NCBI GenBank assembly: GCA_003170275.1
Contig: PNAM01000106.1
Span: 98,052 to 162,051 of the forward strand
Source of the DNA: Myxococcales bacterium
GTDB taxonomy: Bacteria > Myxococcota_A > Polyangia > Palsa-1104
Direction: 5' to 3'
DNA length: 64,000 nt
Positions 16,756 to 26,580 of this stretch are shown here, one piece after another. Position 1 is the first letter of the stretch. Each line of letters starts with the position of its first letter. The notes beneath the pieces were generated by a model. The model was not told the DNA's origin. It searched no databases and saw only the letters and a program-made list of their open reading frames with translations. The position numbers and the translations under genes are program-made.

Positions 16756-18912
16756 GTGCCTACGCTCGGCTCCTCCGACACCCGGCAGCTTACGCGCATC
16801 GCGCTCGTCTCCGCGCTGATCCTGTTCGTCGAGATGCTGCTGGTGCGCTGGATCGGCACCGAGATCCGCGTGTTCGCGTATTTGCAGAACGGGGTGCTGG
16901 TGGCGGCGTTCCTCGGGCTCGGGCTGGGCGCGCGCAGCTCGCGCGAGCCGGTGAAGCTGTTGCCGGCGGCGATCTCGCTGGCGGTGATCGCGCTGGCGAT
17001 CCGCGATCCGTTCGGCTGGGACTTGAGCGAGACGCTCACGCAGGGGCTGGTGGCGTTCGAGGACTCGGTGATCTGGGATCGCACCCTGTCGATCCAGACC
17101 AACGCGGCCGAGGCGCGCCACCTGCGGCTGGCGATCGTGACCTTCTCGTTTGGCGCGTCGATGGGGCTGCTCACCGCGGTCGCCTGGACCTTTCATCCGC
17201 TCGGGCAGTGGCTCGGCCGGTGGATGGATCGCTTTCCCAGGCCGATCTCCGCGTACACCGCCAACATCGCCGGCAGCATCGCCGGCATCGCGCTGTTCGA
17301 CGTGCTCACCATCGCGCAGACGCCGCCGTGGGTGTGGCTGACCCTGGCCAGCGTGGGAATGGTGGCGACGGTAGCGGCGGCCGAGGATGCGCGCGTGGCG
17401 CGGGCGCTGGCGGTGGCGCTGCTGCTCGCCGTGCCGTTCGCCGGTCACGTGCCGGAGACGGCGCGCACCATCTGGTCGCCGTACCAGAAGCTGCAGCTCA
17501 AGCCGATGATCGGCCGCAACGGCGAGCAGTGCGGCGAGACCATCACGGTCAACAACACCAGCTATCAGGGAATGATGGATCTCGACGCGCAACACATGGC
17601 GGCGCGCCCCGACCTGTATCCGCCCGCGGAGATCCGCACCTCGCACTACATCCTGCCGTACGAGCTGGTCGGGCCGCGCGAGCGCGTGCTGATCGTCGGC
17701 GCGGGCTCGGGCAACGACGCTGCGGCCGCGCTGCGGGCCGGCGCGAAATCGGTGCGCGCGGTGGAGATTGATCCGGTGATCCTATCGTTCGGGCGCGAGC
17801 TGCATCCGAATCACCCGTACGCCGATCCGCGCGTCTCGGTCACCGTCGACGACGCGCGCGCGTTCTTCCGGCGCGACGGCGGTCAGTACGATCTGGTGTG
17901 GTTCGGGCTGCTCGACTCGCACACCACCTCGTCGGCCTACACCAACGTGCGGCTCGATCACTTCGTGTACACGCGCGAGAGCTTGCAGGACGTCAAGCGG
18001 CTGCTCGCGCCGGGCGGCGTGGTGGTGCTGTTCTTCTTGCCGTCGACGCCGTGGATCGCCGATCGGCTGGCCGGGCTGCTGAACGACGCGTTCGGCACGC
18101 CGCCGATCGCCACGCGCGTGCGCAGCCCGTCGGGCTGCCTCGGTTGGGGCGGCTTGATGCTGATCGCCGGCGCGCCCGAGACGCTCGCGCGCATCAAGCA
18201 GCACGCCGCCGGCGATCCTGCGCTCGCGCAGGCGCTGCAGAACGGCGTGAGCTTTCCGATGAAGACCACGCTGACCACCGACGACTGGCCGTACCTCTAC
18301 CTCGAGCAACCCTCGATCCCGAAGTACCATCTGCTGGTCGGCGCGGCCGCGCTGCTGCTCGGGCTGTTCTTGCGTCGGCGCCTGTTTAAGCCCGGCGAGG
18401 ATCTCGAGTTGCCCATGCTGCTGCTCGGCGTGGGCTTCATGCTGCTCGAGGTGTCGGGCGTGAGCCGCGCCGCGCTCCTGTTCGGCACCACCTGGACCGT
18501 CAACGCGTACGTGGTGGCCGCGATCCTGTCGATGGTGCTGCTCGCCAACTACATCGCCGGCAAGGTGAAGGTGAGCCCGACCGGCTGGCCGTTCGCGGGC
18601 CTGGCGGCGGCGATCGTCGCGCTCGGCGTGGTGCCGACCGCGTGGTTGGCGGGACTGCCGACGGTGGCGCGCGTGGTGCTGGGCGGCGCGTTCCTGGCGC
18701 TGCCGGTGATGTTCTCGGGGCTGGTGTTCGTGTCGCTGTGGGAAAAGAGCGCGCGCAAGGATCTGGCGATCGGCTCCAACCTGCTCGGCTCGCTGGTCGG
18801 CGGCATCGCCACCATGCTGACCATGGTGATCGGCTTCCGCGCGCTCACGCTGCTCACGCTCGCGGTGTACCTGGTCGCGCTGCTGTTGATCCGCCGCCGC
18901 CAGCCCGCCTAG
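16756..18912 (+). CDS. Membrane-embedded spermidine-synthase-like protein
   Basis: A 718-residue protein with hydrophobic segments at the N-terminus (to about residue 235) and C-terminus (from about residue 520). The SAM-methyltransferase-like core of a spermidine synthase lies between them: VLIVGAGSGNDAAAAL, VEIDPVIL, VDDARAFF, then YDLVWFGLLDSH. The arrangement matches bacterial 'spermidine synthase-like membrane protein' or spermine/spermidine-synthase-MFS fusions, whose substrates are mostly unproven. The aspartate-rich polyamine site is only partly recognisable, so aminopropyl transfer is not certain. GTG start at 16756. Confidence 0.8.
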   Translation: MPTLGSSDTRQLTRIALVSALILFVEMLLVRWIGTEIRVFAYLQNGVLVAAFLGLGLGARSSREPVKLLPAAISLAVIALAIRDPFGWDLSETLTQGLVAFEDSVIWDRTLSIQTNAAEARHLRLAIVTFSFGASMGLLTAVAWTFHPLGQWLGRWMDRFPRPISAYTANIAGSIAGIALFDVLTIAQTPPWVWLTLASVGMVATVAAAEDARVARALAVALLLAVPFAGHVPETARTIWSPYQKLQLKPMIGRNGEQCGETITVNNTSYQGMMDLDAQHMAARPDLYPPAEIRTSHYILPYELVGPRERVLIVGAGSGNDAAAALRAGAKSVRAVEIDPVILSFGRELHPNHPYADPRVSVTVDDARAFFRRDGGQYDLVWFGLLDSHTTSSAYTNVRLDHFVYTRESLQDVKRLLAPGGVVVLFFLPSTPWIADRLAGLLNDAFGTPPIATRVRSPSGCLGWGGLMLIAGAPETLARIKQHAAGDPALAQALQNGVSFPMKTTLTTDDWPYLYLEQPSIPKYHLLVGAAALLLGLFLRRRLFKPGEDLELPMLLLGVGFMLLEVSGVSRAALLFGTTWTVNAYVVAAILSMVLLANYIAGKVKVSPTGWPFAGLAAAIVALGVVPTAWLAGLPTVARVVLGGAFLALPVMFSGLVFVSLWEKSARKDLAIGSNLLGSLVGGIATMLTMVIGFRALTLLTLAVYLVALLLIRRRQPA

Positions 18913-18969
18913 CGCGCTCGCCCGCTTCCTTGACGAGGCACCTCGGCGTGGCCCACGCTGGCTGCGCGC

Positions 18970-19512
18970 CTAGCGAGTCATCTCCACGTCGAGCGGTGCG
19001 CTGATCGTGCCGGCCATGCCGTCGAGCACCACCGACACCTGCCAGGATCCGGTCTGCGGGTACTTCTGAAAGATCGTTCCCGCCACCGGCACCTGGTAGT
19101 CGAGCGCGAACCCGCCGGCGATGGGCTTCGCCGTGATCACGCCCTTGGGAGGATTTCCCGCGGGCATCGCCATCTTCTTCACCTTCGGGTCGGAGGAGAA
19201 GGCGAAGGTGTCCTGATAGAAGAGCTGCTGCTGCGGCGTGAACAGCTTGACCGTCAGCTTGGAGAGGGCGGGCATCGCGGGGACCTTCAAGCGGAACCAC
19301 AGGTCGCGCAGCGATCCGAAGTTGACGTGGGTGACGGTCGTGCCGTCCAGGCCCTCCTCGGACTCGGCGAACACCAACTGCCCGCCAGGGGGCTGAGCGA
19401 CTCCGGGCACTTCCGGCTGCGGCGTGTTGCCCGCCGGCGTGCTGGGGCTGGACGACAGGCACCCCGCCGCCAGGAGGACGGCAAGAGGCAAGGCAAGGCG
19501 GACACGAGTCAT
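18970..19512 (-). CDS. Lipoprotein of unknown function
   Basis: A 180-residue predicted lipoprotein: signal peptide with lipobox LAAGC (Cys18), a Ser/Pro/Thr linker, then a compact beta-rich domain (LWFRLKVPAM, LTVKLFTPQQQLFYQDTF, WQVSVVLDGMAGT) that looks like an immunoglobulin-like or jelly-roll fold. It is monocistronic between two plus-strand genes. No named family is recognised. Confidence 0.65.
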   Translation of the reverse strand: MTRVRLALPLAVLLAAGCLSSSPSTPAGNTPQPEVPGVAQPPGGQLVFAESEEGLDGTTVTHVNFGSLRDLWFRLKVPAMPALSKLTVKLFTPQQQLFYQDTFAFSSDPKVKKMAMPAGNPPKGVITAKPIAGGFALDYQVPVAGTIFQKYPQTGSWQVSVVLDGMAGTISAPLDVEMTR

Positions 19513-19595
19513 GACCCTTCATCGTACCTCGAAGGCGCGTTTCCACTCAAGCGGGTTCTTCCCGTCGAGGCGCTTTCCAGATATGCTGATCGACG

Positions 19596-22526
19596 ATGGT
19601 GCATCCTGCTCGCCTCGCCTTCGTCCTGGCGGTTGCCGCGCTCCTTTCGGCCCCGCGCGCGCGGGCGCAAACGACCAGCTGGTCGGCGACGCTGCCCTGC
19701 GCCGCCGGCGGAACTTGCGGGACGCCGTCGGCGCCCACCAATGATCTGACCTTCAACCCCACCACGCCGAGCCTCTATCTCTCGCAGGGCTCGACGCTCT
19801 ACGCGTACGACCACCTGCTCAACTGGCGCTGGACCTCGACGCTGACCACCGCCACGCAGAACTTCCCGTCACCGGTCCCGCTGCGCGACGGCACGCGGGC
19901 GATCTTCGTCGGCGGATCCGACGGCTTTCTCTACAAGCTCAACGCCGCGAACGGCGCGGTGTCCTGGAGCCGCGACCTCAAGCGCGCGACCTGCTCGGCC
20001 GACACCATCATCGCCACGCCGTGGGTGCAGCTCAAGAACTTCTCCAACGCTGGCTTCGCCCAGACCGACGACGTGGTGTACGCCATCACGCGCTACAACT
20101 GCTCGACCTCGTCGCAGAACCGGGTCTTCGCGTTCCACGCCTCGGACGGCTCACCCGCGTGGACCTCGAGTGGCACGCCGTTTCAGTTCAACGACGGCGG
20201 CCTGGGCGGCACCTTTGTCATGGACTACGGCTCGGAGGGCTGCGCGCTCGACTATACGCGCAACCTCCTCTATTGCGGCACCAACCAGACCCAGCCGAAC
20301 CAGCCGTCGTTGTGGGCCATCAACAGCAGCAACGGCTCCCTGGCATGGAGCCAGAAGGTGGGTAGCGTCCGCACCCGCCCGTCGCTCAAGCCGAACACCA
20401 ACCTGCTCTACGTCCCCAGCTTCGGCGGCACCCTCTACGCGCGCGACGCGAACAACCTGGGCGCGGCGATCTATTCGGTGACCGTCACGACCACCGCGTT
20501 TCTCAACAAGAACATCTGGGTCGAGTTTCGCGGCAGCTTCGCCAACATGATCCTGGTCGGCGACTCGGCCGGAAACATCTACGGGCTGCAGCACACGCCG
20601 CAAAACGGCGGCACACCGGCCAGCGCGTCGAAGGTCTGGACCGCCACGCCGGCGGCGTTTGGGGGAAACACGCCCAACTCGATGGCCGTCATCTCGCCCG
20701 ATGTCGCCATGGGCTACGTCGGGACGATCAACGGCGCCATCCTCCAGTTCGACCTCATCCACGGGGTTCTCAACGCGGGCGTGGTCGTGGGCACGACGGC
20801 CGTCTACGATCCGGCCGTCGACACCGACGGCTCCACGAGCAGCGACCTCAGCCGCATCTCGGCCGCGTACGCCGGCGGGATCGCACGCTATGTGATTCCG
20901 ATGCCGGTCGGCAGCGGTCACGTCGCGCCGCCGTGCGTTCCCGACCCCTGCACGCTCGTGACCTGCGGCGCCATGCCGGACGGCGGGACCATCGACGGCG
21001 GCGGTCAGGTGTGCGGCAACTGCTATCCGGTGGGGGAGCTTGCCAACGGAACCGCCTGCGCCAAGGGCACCACTCCGGACTGCGCCGTGGTCGGGACCGG
21101 CATCTGCCACGCGGGCGTCTGCATCTACCAACCGTCGGTCGATGGGACCTCGTGTCCTGCGCCGTCGGAGCTGCCCTGTCACGTCGGCCTGTGCGTGGCC
21201 GGCGCCTGCGCCACCGATCTGGCGGCGCCCAACGGCACCGCGTGCAACGACAGCAAGAGCTGCACCTGCGACCCGGCCTACGCGACCGGCTCGCCGGCGA
21301 CCTGCCCGGCGGTCTGTTCCAATCCGAGCGGCTGCGACTCGTGTCAGGGCGGGCTGTGCTGGGGCGCGGTGGCGACCACGTGCACCTGCAGCAAGCCCGG
21401 CGATCACGCCTGCGCGCCCGGATCCACGTGCTGCGGCTCGAGCGTGTGCACGAACCTGCTCGCCGACCCGAGCAACTGCGGCGGCTGCGGCACCGTCTGC
21501 GGGTCGAACAAGGTGTGCACCAGCGGCCAGTGCGTGCGCGGCAACGGCTGCTCGAGCACCAGCCCTTCGGCCGCGGCGCTCAACTCGTATGCGTCGTCGC
21601 TGACGGGCACGCTGGCCATCACCTACGACCAGTCGCAGTGCTGGGCCTGGCTGGCGACGACGGCCGGATTCCAGCTCGTCACGTCAGGGGGGGTGGCCGG
21701 GCTCTCGACGGTCGGTACGATCGATGGCCTCGGCGTCAGCCCCGACGGCTTCAACGTCGTCGGGGTCTTGGATCCGACCTCCGGGATCCCCGAGATCGTC
21801 ACCAAGGGTTTCTTCGTCGGTTCGGTGGTCGTCCTCGACAACACGGGGGCCCCAACCACCAGCACCGTCCCGTTCACCGACACGCGGCTCGACGACGACA
21901 TGGTCGGCTCCGCGCTCGACACGCGCACGTACACCTCGGCGGGGACGATGACGGAGTTTCACGCGCAGCACAACGCGTCGGGTTTCGTCGGTACCCGTGC
22001 GCTCACTTGCACGTTGTCGGGCGGCTGCACCGTGAACACGGCGGGCTCGACCGCGCCGTACAACACGCCCGGCGGCGATCGCGTGACGGCGCTCTCGTTC
22101 GGCGTCCGCCCGTCGGGCGGCGCCACCTTGTGGGTCGCGCATACCAACACCGTCACCGCGGTCACCGTCGACACCGTGACCACGCCCGTCGACGTCAACC
22201 TCGCCACTGCGTTCACGCCGAACACGGCCAACGGCGAAGCGGCCATCACCGGCGGCATCCTCAGCGTGGCGGCGGATCCGAGCTACGGCGACTGCTACGT
22301 CGAGGCGCGCGACGCGAACGGCAAGCTGGAGGACCTCGTCATCAGCGCGTACGATTTGAGCGTGATGAATCTCGCCGAGTGGAACAAGGCCTACGGCGGC
22401 GGCGCCGTCTCGAGCACCTTCACCGGCGAGGGCAAGCTGACGATGGATTGGGTCGGCCACCTCATCCGGCTCATCCCCTCGTACAGCGGCGCGCCCGCCT
22501 TCAGCGATCTCCCGCTCGTGCCGTGA
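19596..22526 (+). CDS. Secreted PQQ-like beta-propeller protein with Cys-rich region
   Basis: A 976-residue secreted protein. A signal peptide ends at ARAQ. Residues about 25-445 contain PQQ/quinoprotein-like propeller repeats (SLYLSQGSTLYAYD, AIFVGGSDGFLYKLNAANGAVSW, VYAITRY, LLYVPSFGGTLYARD). Residues about 445-655 hold more than 35 cysteines in short CxxxxC patterns. The rest is beta-rich without clear motifs. It lacks the quinone-binding residues of true dehydrogenases as far as can be seen, so it is probably a structural or adhesive surface protein. Its stop overlaps the GTG of the next gene (GTGA). Confidence 0.75.
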   Translation: MVHPARLAFVLAVAALLSAPRARAQTTSWSATLPCAAGGTCGTPSAPTNDLTFNPTTPSLYLSQGSTLYAYDHLLNWRWTSTLTTATQNFPSPVPLRDGTRAIFVGGSDGFLYKLNAANGAVSWSRDLKRATCSADTIIATPWVQLKNFSNAGFAQTDDVVYAITRYNCSTSSQNRVFAFHASDGSPAWTSSGTPFQFNDGGLGGTFVMDYGSEGCALDYTRNLLYCGTNQTQPNQPSLWAINSSNGSLAWSQKVGSVRTRPSLKPNTNLLYVPSFGGTLYARDANNLGAAIYSVTVTTTAFLNKNIWVEFRGSFANMILVGDSAGNIYGLQHTPQNGGTPASASKVWTATPAAFGGNTPNSMAVISPDVAMGYVGTINGAILQFDLIHGVLNAGVVVGTTAVYDPAVDTDGSTSSDLSRISAAYAGGIARYVIPMPVGSGHVAPPCVPDPCTLVTCGAMPDGGTIDGGGQVCGNCYPVGELANGTACAKGTTPDCAVVGTGICHAGVCIYQPSVDGTSCPAPSELPCHVGLCVAGACATDLAAPNGTACNDSKSCTCDPAYATGSPATCPAVCSNPSGCDSCQGGLCWGAVATTCTCSKPGDHACAPGSTCCGSSVCTNLLADPSNCGGCGTVCGSNKVCTSGQCVRGNGCSSTSPSAAALNSYASSLTGTLAITYDQSQCWAWLATTAGFQLVTSGGVAGLSTVGTIDGLGVSPDGFNVVGVLDPTSGIPEIVTKGFFVGSVVVLDNTGAPTTSTVPFTDTRLDDDMVGSALDTRTYTSAGTMTEFHAQHNASGFVGTRALTCTLSGGCTVNTAGSTAPYNTPGGDRVTALSFGVRPSGGATLWVAHTNTVTAVTVDTVTTPVDVNLATAFTPNTANGEAAITGGILSVAADPSYGDCYVEARDANGKLEDLVISAYDLSVMNLAEWNKAYGGGAVSSTFTGEGKLTMDWVGHLIRLIPSYSGAPAFSDLPLVP

Positions 22527-25500
22527 TTCGCGCGCGCCTCCTCGTCGTCGTCGGCTGTTGGGCGACGTTCTCGACGCTCGGGTCGGGCGTGCAGGCCGCG
22601 CCGCTGCTCGGGGCCGACCGGCCCGTCGACGCGCCGCTGTTCGCGCCCGCGCCGCTCGACCAGCAAACGCCGGCGATCGCCTTCGGCGCCGGGAAGTACC
22701 TGGTCGTCTGGCGCGACGGCGACAAGAGCGTGGGCCAGGTGTGGGCGGTGCGCGGCGTGCGTCTCGCCGCCGACGGCACCGTCCTCGACGATCCGCCGCT
22801 CGCCATTTCCGACGCGGGCGAGCTGTTGACCAATCCGGTGGTTGGCTTCGACGGGCAGAATTTCCTGGTGGCGTGGGAGTGGCCCGATCCGGCCAAGGGC
22901 AACGCCTCGGCGCGCGGCGCCTACGTCGATCCGTCGACGGGCGTGGTGGGCAAGCCGTTTCTGGTGGTCGCCGGCCTGGCGGGCGCGCAGACCCAGCCGG
23001 CGCTGGCCGGCGGCGATGGCTATCTGCTGTGCGCCGTCACCGACAACGTCGCCACCGACGCCAACGCCACGGTGCGGGCGACGCTGCTCGGCCAGGGCAT
23101 GACCATCCAGGCCGACTTCCCGGTCTCCACGCAACAGAGCCCGTCGACCGATCCGTCCTATGCGTTCGCTCCGTCGGTGGCCTGGGCCGGGCCGCCGACC
23201 AACCGCTTCGTGGTGGCCTGGGAGCACGGCAGCAACACCGCCCAATCGATCGTCGCCGCCACCATCGACATCGCCGGGACGGTGAGCGCGCCGGTGAGCG
23301 TCAGCCCGAACGTGAGCTGCACCAACGGCACCCAGTGCACGTCGGGAAGCTGCAACACCGGGGTCGGCACCTGCACCTGCAGCGGCGACGGCGATTGCGC
23401 GCCCGGCACGTGCGCCGGTACCGTGTGCCAGCTCCACGCCGGGGATCAAGCGGTGGCCTCCGACGGCAACCAGTTCCTCGCGGTGTGGTCGGACGGCCGG
23501 GCCGCGGCGAACCGCCCCACCGTGTATGGCAGGGCGATCTCGTTTGCCGGCGCGCCGAGCGGCAGTGACTTCCAGGTCGCGCACGGACCCGCCGGCGGCG
23601 CCGGGCTGCAACGCCCGCAGCTGGTCTCGGTGGGCGGCCAGCTCATCACGGTCTACGAGCAGGTGGACGTGAGTGGCAATTCGCTGCTCGGCGGAGCGCG
23701 CTTCACCGGCGCCGGCGTCAGCATGGATCCGGCCGGCGTGGTGCTGACCACCGCGGCGGCCTCGCCGGCGGCGCTCTTGCCGGCCGACGGCGATTCGCGC
23801 CGCACCGCGATCGCCACCGACGGCACGCGCGCGCTCGCTTCGTGGTGGCTGCAGTCGAGCGGCGCCGACGCCGACGACATCTACCTCTTGCCGGCCGACC
23901 CGTCGTCGTTCACCGCGTCGCCTTCGATCCTCGCGACGCGCGACGCCAACTACGAGCGCGCACGCAGCATCGCGTCCAACGGCAGCGTGTTCCTGGTGGT
24001 CTGGGAAGACGATCGCAACCTCAGCCAGACCGGGCTCGACGTGTACGGGTTGCGGGTTGGCGCCGACGGCAAGCCGATCGACGCGGCGCCGTTCCTGGTG
24101 AGCGCGCAGCCGGGAATGCCGGCGGTGGGCGCGACCGGCAATCAGATGGCGCCGGTGGCGGCGGGCCTGACCGGCGGTGACTTTCTGGTGGTGTGGGCCG
24201 ACGATCGAAACCTCGGCACGGGCGCATCGGCCGGCATGGAGCCCGGGCTCGACCTCTACGGCGCGCACGTCCCCGCCTCGGGCGCGCCGGTCGCGCTGGC
24301 GCAGCCGGTCAGTAATCACCTGTTTGCGCAGCTCTCTCCGACGGTGGCAGCGAGCGCCGATGGCTGGTTGGTGGTGTGGGAGGACTGGCGCATCGTCGCC
24401 ACCGCGCCCGGCGATACGCAAGTCTTCAGCGCCCTGGTCCCCAAGCTCGACGCGGGCGCGGTCCCGGCGGAGCACCCGCTGACCTTCCCCAACAACAAGC
24501 TCCCGAGCGCCTGCGCACCGTCGGTGGTGTGGGACGGCCAGGGCTTCTTCGTCGCCTACGAACAGCCGTGCTCGACGGTGACCACGGCGCTCGCGTCGCA
24601 GGTGAGCGGCCAGTGGCTGAACCCGGACGCCTCGCCGACCGGGGTGACGGTCGCCGTTTCGTCGGGCAGCGGCGCGGATTCGGCCCCGTCGGTGACTTCG
24701 GACGGCGCCGGCAAGGTGTTCCTGGCCTGGCGCAACCAGGGCTCCAAGGACACCCTCCTCGGCGCTGCCGTTTCGCACGGGGCGGCCGTGCTCGCCGCAC
24801 CCGCGTCTCCGCTCTTCACCGACTCGAGCTCGAACACGCGCGAGTCGCCGTCGATGGTCTGGACGCCCGGTGCGCCGGGGACGCTCACGGTGTCCTTTGT
24901 CCAGTCGGTGCCGGCGGCGGCGCAGGCGCTGCGTTTTCGCGCCGACGGAAGCTTCGCCGCGATCGACGCCGCACCTTGGACGCTCGACGACGGACCGATG
25001 GTTCGCGTCGCAGCGGGAAGCGTCAACCCCGACGCCGCGGGCCGCTTCGCGATTGGCGTGCAGCGCTCGACGCCGCCGGCGGCGTTGGCCGCCTTGCCGA
25101 CGGGCCAGGCGCTGGCCGCGCTCGACCTCACCGCGAGCGCGCAGAAACCGCTCTCGCGCCTGCATCTCCGCGCGTTGGGCGTGCTCCCTCCCGGCGTCAC
25201 CTGCACCGATGCGGGCGGCTGCGCCGACGGCATCTGCACCGGCGGCGCGTGCTGCAACACCAGCTGCGACGGCGTGTGCCAGGCCTGCGGGACCAACGGC
25301 TGCGTCGACGCGCCGGCCACCGATGGCCGCTGCGCCGCGCTCGGCCCGAGCACGGTGTCCTGCGCGACGCTATCGACCAGCTGCCGCAGCTTCGCCGACG
25401 TGGCGGGCGCGAACGACGTGTGCGTCGGCTTCGGCGAGTGCGCCGTGCCCGGCGACCCGGCGCGCTGCGTGGTCTTCACCGACGAGCCCGACGGGACTGC

Positions 25501-25726
25501 CTGCACCGCGGCTGGCTGCACTCGCATGGGCGCGTGCGCCGGCGGCGCGTGCGTCTGCCCGGGTCAGGCGCTTCCGCCCTTCGTCCCACGGACCGCCCCG
25601 AACGGCTGCGCGTGCGGGTTGGCCGGAGGCCCGCCGCCGCCTCCTGGCCCGCTGCTGCTCCTCGGCGCTGCGCTGGCGTTCCGGTTGCGGCACGCGCGGA
25701 GGCGCGTCGGGCGGCGCTCCCCATGA
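22523..25726 (+). CDS. Secreted repeat protein with MYXO-CTERM-like tail
   Basis: A 1067-residue surface protein, translationally coupled to the preceding propeller protein. After a signal peptide (ending QAAP) come at least eight repeats built around FLVVWxDDRN-like strands (KYLVVWRDG, NFLVAWEW, QFLAVWSDG, VFLVVWEDDRN, DFLVVWADDRN, GWLVVWEDW, GFFVAYEQ, VFLAWRNQ), typical of beta-propeller blades. A short Cys-rich stretch lies at about 270-305 and a longer one at about 890-1030. The end has NGCACGLAGG, a Pro-rich stretch, a Leu/Ala helix and an Arg-rich tail. This is the layout of MYXO-CTERM anchors processed by rhombosortase-like proteases in myxobacteria. Confidence 0.75.
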   Translation: MIRARLLVVVGCWATFSTLGSGVQAAPLLGADRPVDAPLFAPAPLDQQTPAIAFGAGKYLVVWRDGDKSVGQVWAVRGVRLAADGTVLDDPPLAISDAGELLTNPVVGFDGQNFLVAWEWPDPAKGNASARGAYVDPSTGVVGKPFLVVAGLAGAQTQPALAGGDGYLLCAVTDNVATDANATVRATLLGQGMTIQADFPVSTQQSPSTDPSYAFAPSVAWAGPPTNRFVVAWEHGSNTAQSIVAATIDIAGTVSAPVSVSPNVSCTNGTQCTSGSCNTGVGTCTCSGDGDCAPGTCAGTVCQLHAGDQAVASDGNQFLAVWSDGRAAANRPTVYGRAISFAGAPSGSDFQVAHGPAGGAGLQRPQLVSVGGQLITVYEQVDVSGNSLLGGARFTGAGVSMDPAGVVLTTAAASPAALLPADGDSRRTAIATDGTRALASWWLQSSGADADDIYLLPADPSSFTASPSILATRDANYERARSIASNGSVFLVVWEDDRNLSQTGLDVYGLRVGADGKPIDAAPFLVSAQPGMPAVGATGNQMAPVAAGLTGGDFLVVWADDRNLGTGASAGMEPGLDLYGAHVPASGAPVALAQPVSNHLFAQLSPTVAASADGWLVVWEDWRIVATAPGDTQVFSALVPKLDAGAVPAEHPLTFPNNKLPSACAPSVVWDGQGFFVAYEQPCSTVTTALASQVSGQWLNPDASPTGVTVAVSSGSGADSAPSVTSDGAGKVFLAWRNQGSKDTLLGAAVSHGAAVLAAPASPLFTDSSSNTRESPSMVWTPGAPGTLTVSFVQSVPAAAQALRFRADGSFAAIDAAPWTLDDGPMVRVAAGSVNPDAAGRFAIGVQRSTPPAALAALPTGQALAALDLTASAQKPLSRLHLRALGVLPPGVTCTDAGGCADGICTGGACCNTSCDGVCQACGTNGCVDAPATDGRCAALGPSTVSCATLSTSCRSFADVAGANDVCVGFGECAVPGDPARCVVFTDEPDGTACTAAGCTRMGACAGGACVCPGQALPPFVPRTAPNGCACGLAGGPPPPPGPLLLLGAALAFRLRHARRRVGRRSP

Positions 25727-25751
25727 GATCAGTCGTCGCTGCTCGACCTGG

Positions 25752-25955
25752 TTACCGCGCCGGCGCCGGCGGCTCCGGGTGACGAGGGTCGCGCGGCCCC
25801 AACGGCGCCTCGTGCCGGATCGGGGGCACGGAGATCGTCCCACCACCCCTGACTTCGCTCGTCGGAGGTCTCGGCGGAGCCTCGCGGCCTCCAGCAAGGG
25901 CCACGCCACCGCCCAACAGCGCAACGCACAGTCCTGCCAGCAGTACCCGTTTCAT
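25752..25955 (-). CDS. Small exported Pro-rich protein
   Basis: A 67-residue protein with a clear signal peptide (MKRVLLAGLCVALLGGGVALAG) and a mature part rich in proline, arginine and glycine that looks disordered. The start is supported by GAGGAGG just upstream on the minus strand (25957-25966). It is convergent with the MYXO-CTERM-like gene. Function unknown. This is the last gene I assign to the chromosome before the integrated element. Confidence 0.6.
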   Translation of the reverse strand: MKRVLLAGLCVALLGGGVALAGGREAPPRPPTSEVRGGGTISVPPIRHEAPLGPRDPRHPEPPAPAR

Positions 25956-26206
25956 GCGAGCCTCCTCGAGATCATGACGTGCATCGCTTGGGCCAGGAGG
26001 TCCGGAGTCAGCCCCGGGATCACACCTTGCCGATCGCGCCCCTGCGGGCCGGGCAGAGGATGGCGATCGTCGTGGGGGCAAAACAGCCTGATGAAGGTTT
26101 TGATGAAGTGCCTTCGAACCGCTTGAAAGCACTGACTCGTTATAGCGGAAGCGCACGAGAATCTGACCACGATTTTCGCAAGTCCTCGAATCGCATCTAA
26201 AATCTA

Positions 26207-26296
26207 AGCCATTTCAAGAGTTAGCGCGTTTCTGCTGAATGCTGGAAGTAGCCTGAAATGGCCCGAAATGGCTCCTGGTGCGGACGTGGTGCGGAC
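26207..26296. repeat. Repeat cluster at putative left end of the element
   Basis: AGCCATTTCA at 26207-26216 is the inverse of TGAAATGGC at 26254-26262 and of GAAATGGCT at 26265-26273. TGGTGCGGAC occurs twice with 11-base spacing at 26276-26285 and 26287-26296. The whole stretch 25956-26338 has no convincing gene and is lower in GC than its surroundings. Short direct and inverted sites like these fit integrase arm or core sites, or a regulatory region for the first element gene. Confidence 0.4.
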
Positions 26297-26338
26297 AAGG
26301 GTCTTGCGCCTTGGGCACGCGATGGGCATTTTGAAAAC

Positions 26339-26575
26339 ATGAAAAAGGGTCAAACGAACGGCACGCCGCTGCCGGTCCAGGCGCGGGAACGGCTCCGTCT
26401 GCTGGTGGTCGAGCGCGGGCTCCGAGAGGCCGCCGAGATCCTCCGATCTGGCCAGCAGTCGATCGTGCGCGCCTTGTCCGGGCTCGGCCTGCGCGTCGGC
26501 ACGAACACCGCCCTGTGCTTGGCGCTCGCGCAGCTCGACGCGGCCAGCGACCAGCCGCGAACGGCGACCGGGTAG
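26339..26575 (+). CDS. Small helix-turn-helix-like protein
   Basis: A 78-residue protein. Residues about 17-60 (RLRLLVVERGLREAAEILRSGQQSIVRALSGLGLRVGT) read as a helix-turn-helix with a second helix RSGQQSIVRAL. It is therefore likely a small DNA-binding regulator of the first operon. I chose ATG 26339 because the frame upstream overlaps the repeat cluster and lacks protein-like composition. It ends 5 bases before the next gene. Confidence 0.55.
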   Translation: MKKGQTNGTPLPVQARERLRLLVVERGLREAAEILRSGQQSIVRALSGLGLRVGTNTALCLALAQLDAASDQPRTATG

Positions 26576-26580
26576 CGTTG

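Noticed and set aside
20151..25165. Very long minus-strand frames antisense to the secreted propeller genes
   Set aside because: Composition is the typical R/A/G/V shadow of high-GC coding sequence. The plus frames have signal peptides, cysteine repeats and GTGA coupling.
25956..26338. tRNA gene as integration site
   Set aside because: I looked for acceptor, T-arm and anticodon pairing by eye and found none.
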